A DNA stretch of 57,924 bases from Alloalcanivorax balearicus MACL04 (GTDB lineage: Bacteria; Pseudomonadota; Gammaproteobacteria; Pseudomonadales; Alcanivoracaceae): NCBI RefSeq assembly GCF_025532145.1, contig NZ_ARXS01000028.1, positions 1 to 57,924 on the forward strand, read 5' to 3'. A program made the translations under genes and the position numbers. Positions 57,605-57,924 of this stretch are shown one piece after another; the first letter of the stretch is position 1, and each line of letters begins with the position of its first letter. Below the pieces are notes generated by a model. That model had not been told where the DNA came from and did not search any database. It saw only the letters and a list, made by a program, of their open reading frames with translations.

Positions 57605-57668
57605 CCCGGTCTGTCAGCCCTGGCGGAAAGACCTGTCAGCCGGAAGTGATGGGTAGTGTAGGAAGGCT
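57605..57668 (-). promoter_or_regulatory. CTGACAG leader upstream of the Phd/YefM-ParE pair
   Basis: Minus strand CCTACACTACCCATCACTTC, CTGACAG, GTCTTTCCG, CTGACAG (22-base period). It follows the stop of Rpn copy 5 by about 25 bases and leads toward the antitoxin gene. Confidence 0.6.
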
Positions 57669-57691
57669 TCCTTTCCCGGTCCCCAACCTGA

Positions 57692-57924
57692 TCAGCGAAA
57701 GACGTCCTCCAGCTCTTCCACCTCGTAGGGCCGGTCGATCCAGTCTTCCAGTTGCTCTCGGCTGGCGCCGTTCAACTTGGCTTCAATACGTTCGGAAAGA
57801 GAGCCGAAGCGGCGTACCAGTTGGCGTCGCAGGATATTACGGGCTTCGTTGACGGAGCCTTGTTCAAGGCCCTGCTGCAACCCTTCCTGCAAACCAGCCT
57901 GGTGGTGCATGTCTTTCCATTCCT
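57692..57924 (-). CDS. Rpn-family nuclease/transposase, C-terminal part (copy 5, cut by window edge)
   Basis: The reading frame is open to the window end (EWKDMHHQAGLQEGLQQGLE, then QGSVNEARNILRRQL). The conserved tail is nearly identical to copy 4 (EDWIDRPYEVEELEDVF). Its linker has a different Gly/Gln repeat (GLQEGLQQGLEQG). The catalytic half lies outside the window; an internal Met at 57910 is not the real start. Confidence 0.88.
   Translation of the reverse strand, partial: EWKDMHHQAGLQEGLQQGLEQGSVNEARNILRRQLVRRFGSLSERIEAKLNGASREQLEDWIDRPYEVEELEDVFR

Overview
The window is high-GC (mostly low-to-mid 60s % by eye) gammaproteobacterial chromosome. The mix of a PraB-like secreted protein, a FadL-type porin beside a very large Ig-like lipoprotein, a full pqq operon, lactate oxidation genes, RAYT/REP-type repeats and an IgaA homologue fits a marine hydrocarbon degrader of the Alcanivorax/Alloalcanivorax type. 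That assignment is inference from gene content. No rRNA, tRNA, CRISPR array or complete insertion sequence was seen.

Layout. 1-2.8 kb: three tandem Rpn-family PD-(D/E)XK nuclease genes (the first cut by the window edge). 3.4-9.4 kb: a PraB-like exported protein, then a two-gene operon for a FadL-type outer-membrane protein and a 1217-residue multi-Ig lipoprotein whose 3' half is clearly more AT-rich. 10.1-11.9 kb: an orphan antitoxin behind the remnant of its toxin gene, and a Fic-fold regulator without the catalytic His. 12.2-14.7 kb: class I fumarase and a lipoprotein. 14.8-23.4 kb: the lactate regulon lldP-lutA-lutB-lutC-dld, with a divergent GntR/FadR-type regulator and two matching operators. 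24.0-31.9 kb: an orphan type VI secretion island (VgrG, DUF2169 adaptor, PAAR-like protein with a HExxH domain, lipoprotein, GHH-type nuclease effector, two probable immunity genes). 32.0-37.2 kb: a two-component system with a MipA/OmpV protein, and a divergent IgaA homologue. 37.4-39.5 kb: LysR regulator with divergent VOC and GST genes. 39.7-47.2 kb: pqqA-B-C-D-E, an S9 peptidase broken by a frameshift, and pqqF. 47.7-51.6 kb: two related periplasmic solute-binding-like proteins, an exported methyltransferase and the tail of a sigma-factor gene. 52.1-54.7 kb: a REP-type transposase homologue lacking its catalytic residues, an unlinked gspC and a small membrane protein. 54.8-57.9 kb: two more Rpn genes (the last cut by the edge) and two toxin-antitoxin pairs, all on the minus strand.

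Themes. Translational coupling (4-bp overlaps) ties lutA-lutB-lutC-dld and pqqB-C-D plus the peptidase-pqqF junction into operons. Dozens of short palindromic REP-like repeats sit at most gene ends. A conserved leader with paired CTGACAG boxes 22 bp apart precedes two Rpn genes and both toxin-antitoxin pairs, so these modules look like one repeated family of cassettes. Rpn clusters in opposite orientation bound the whole window.
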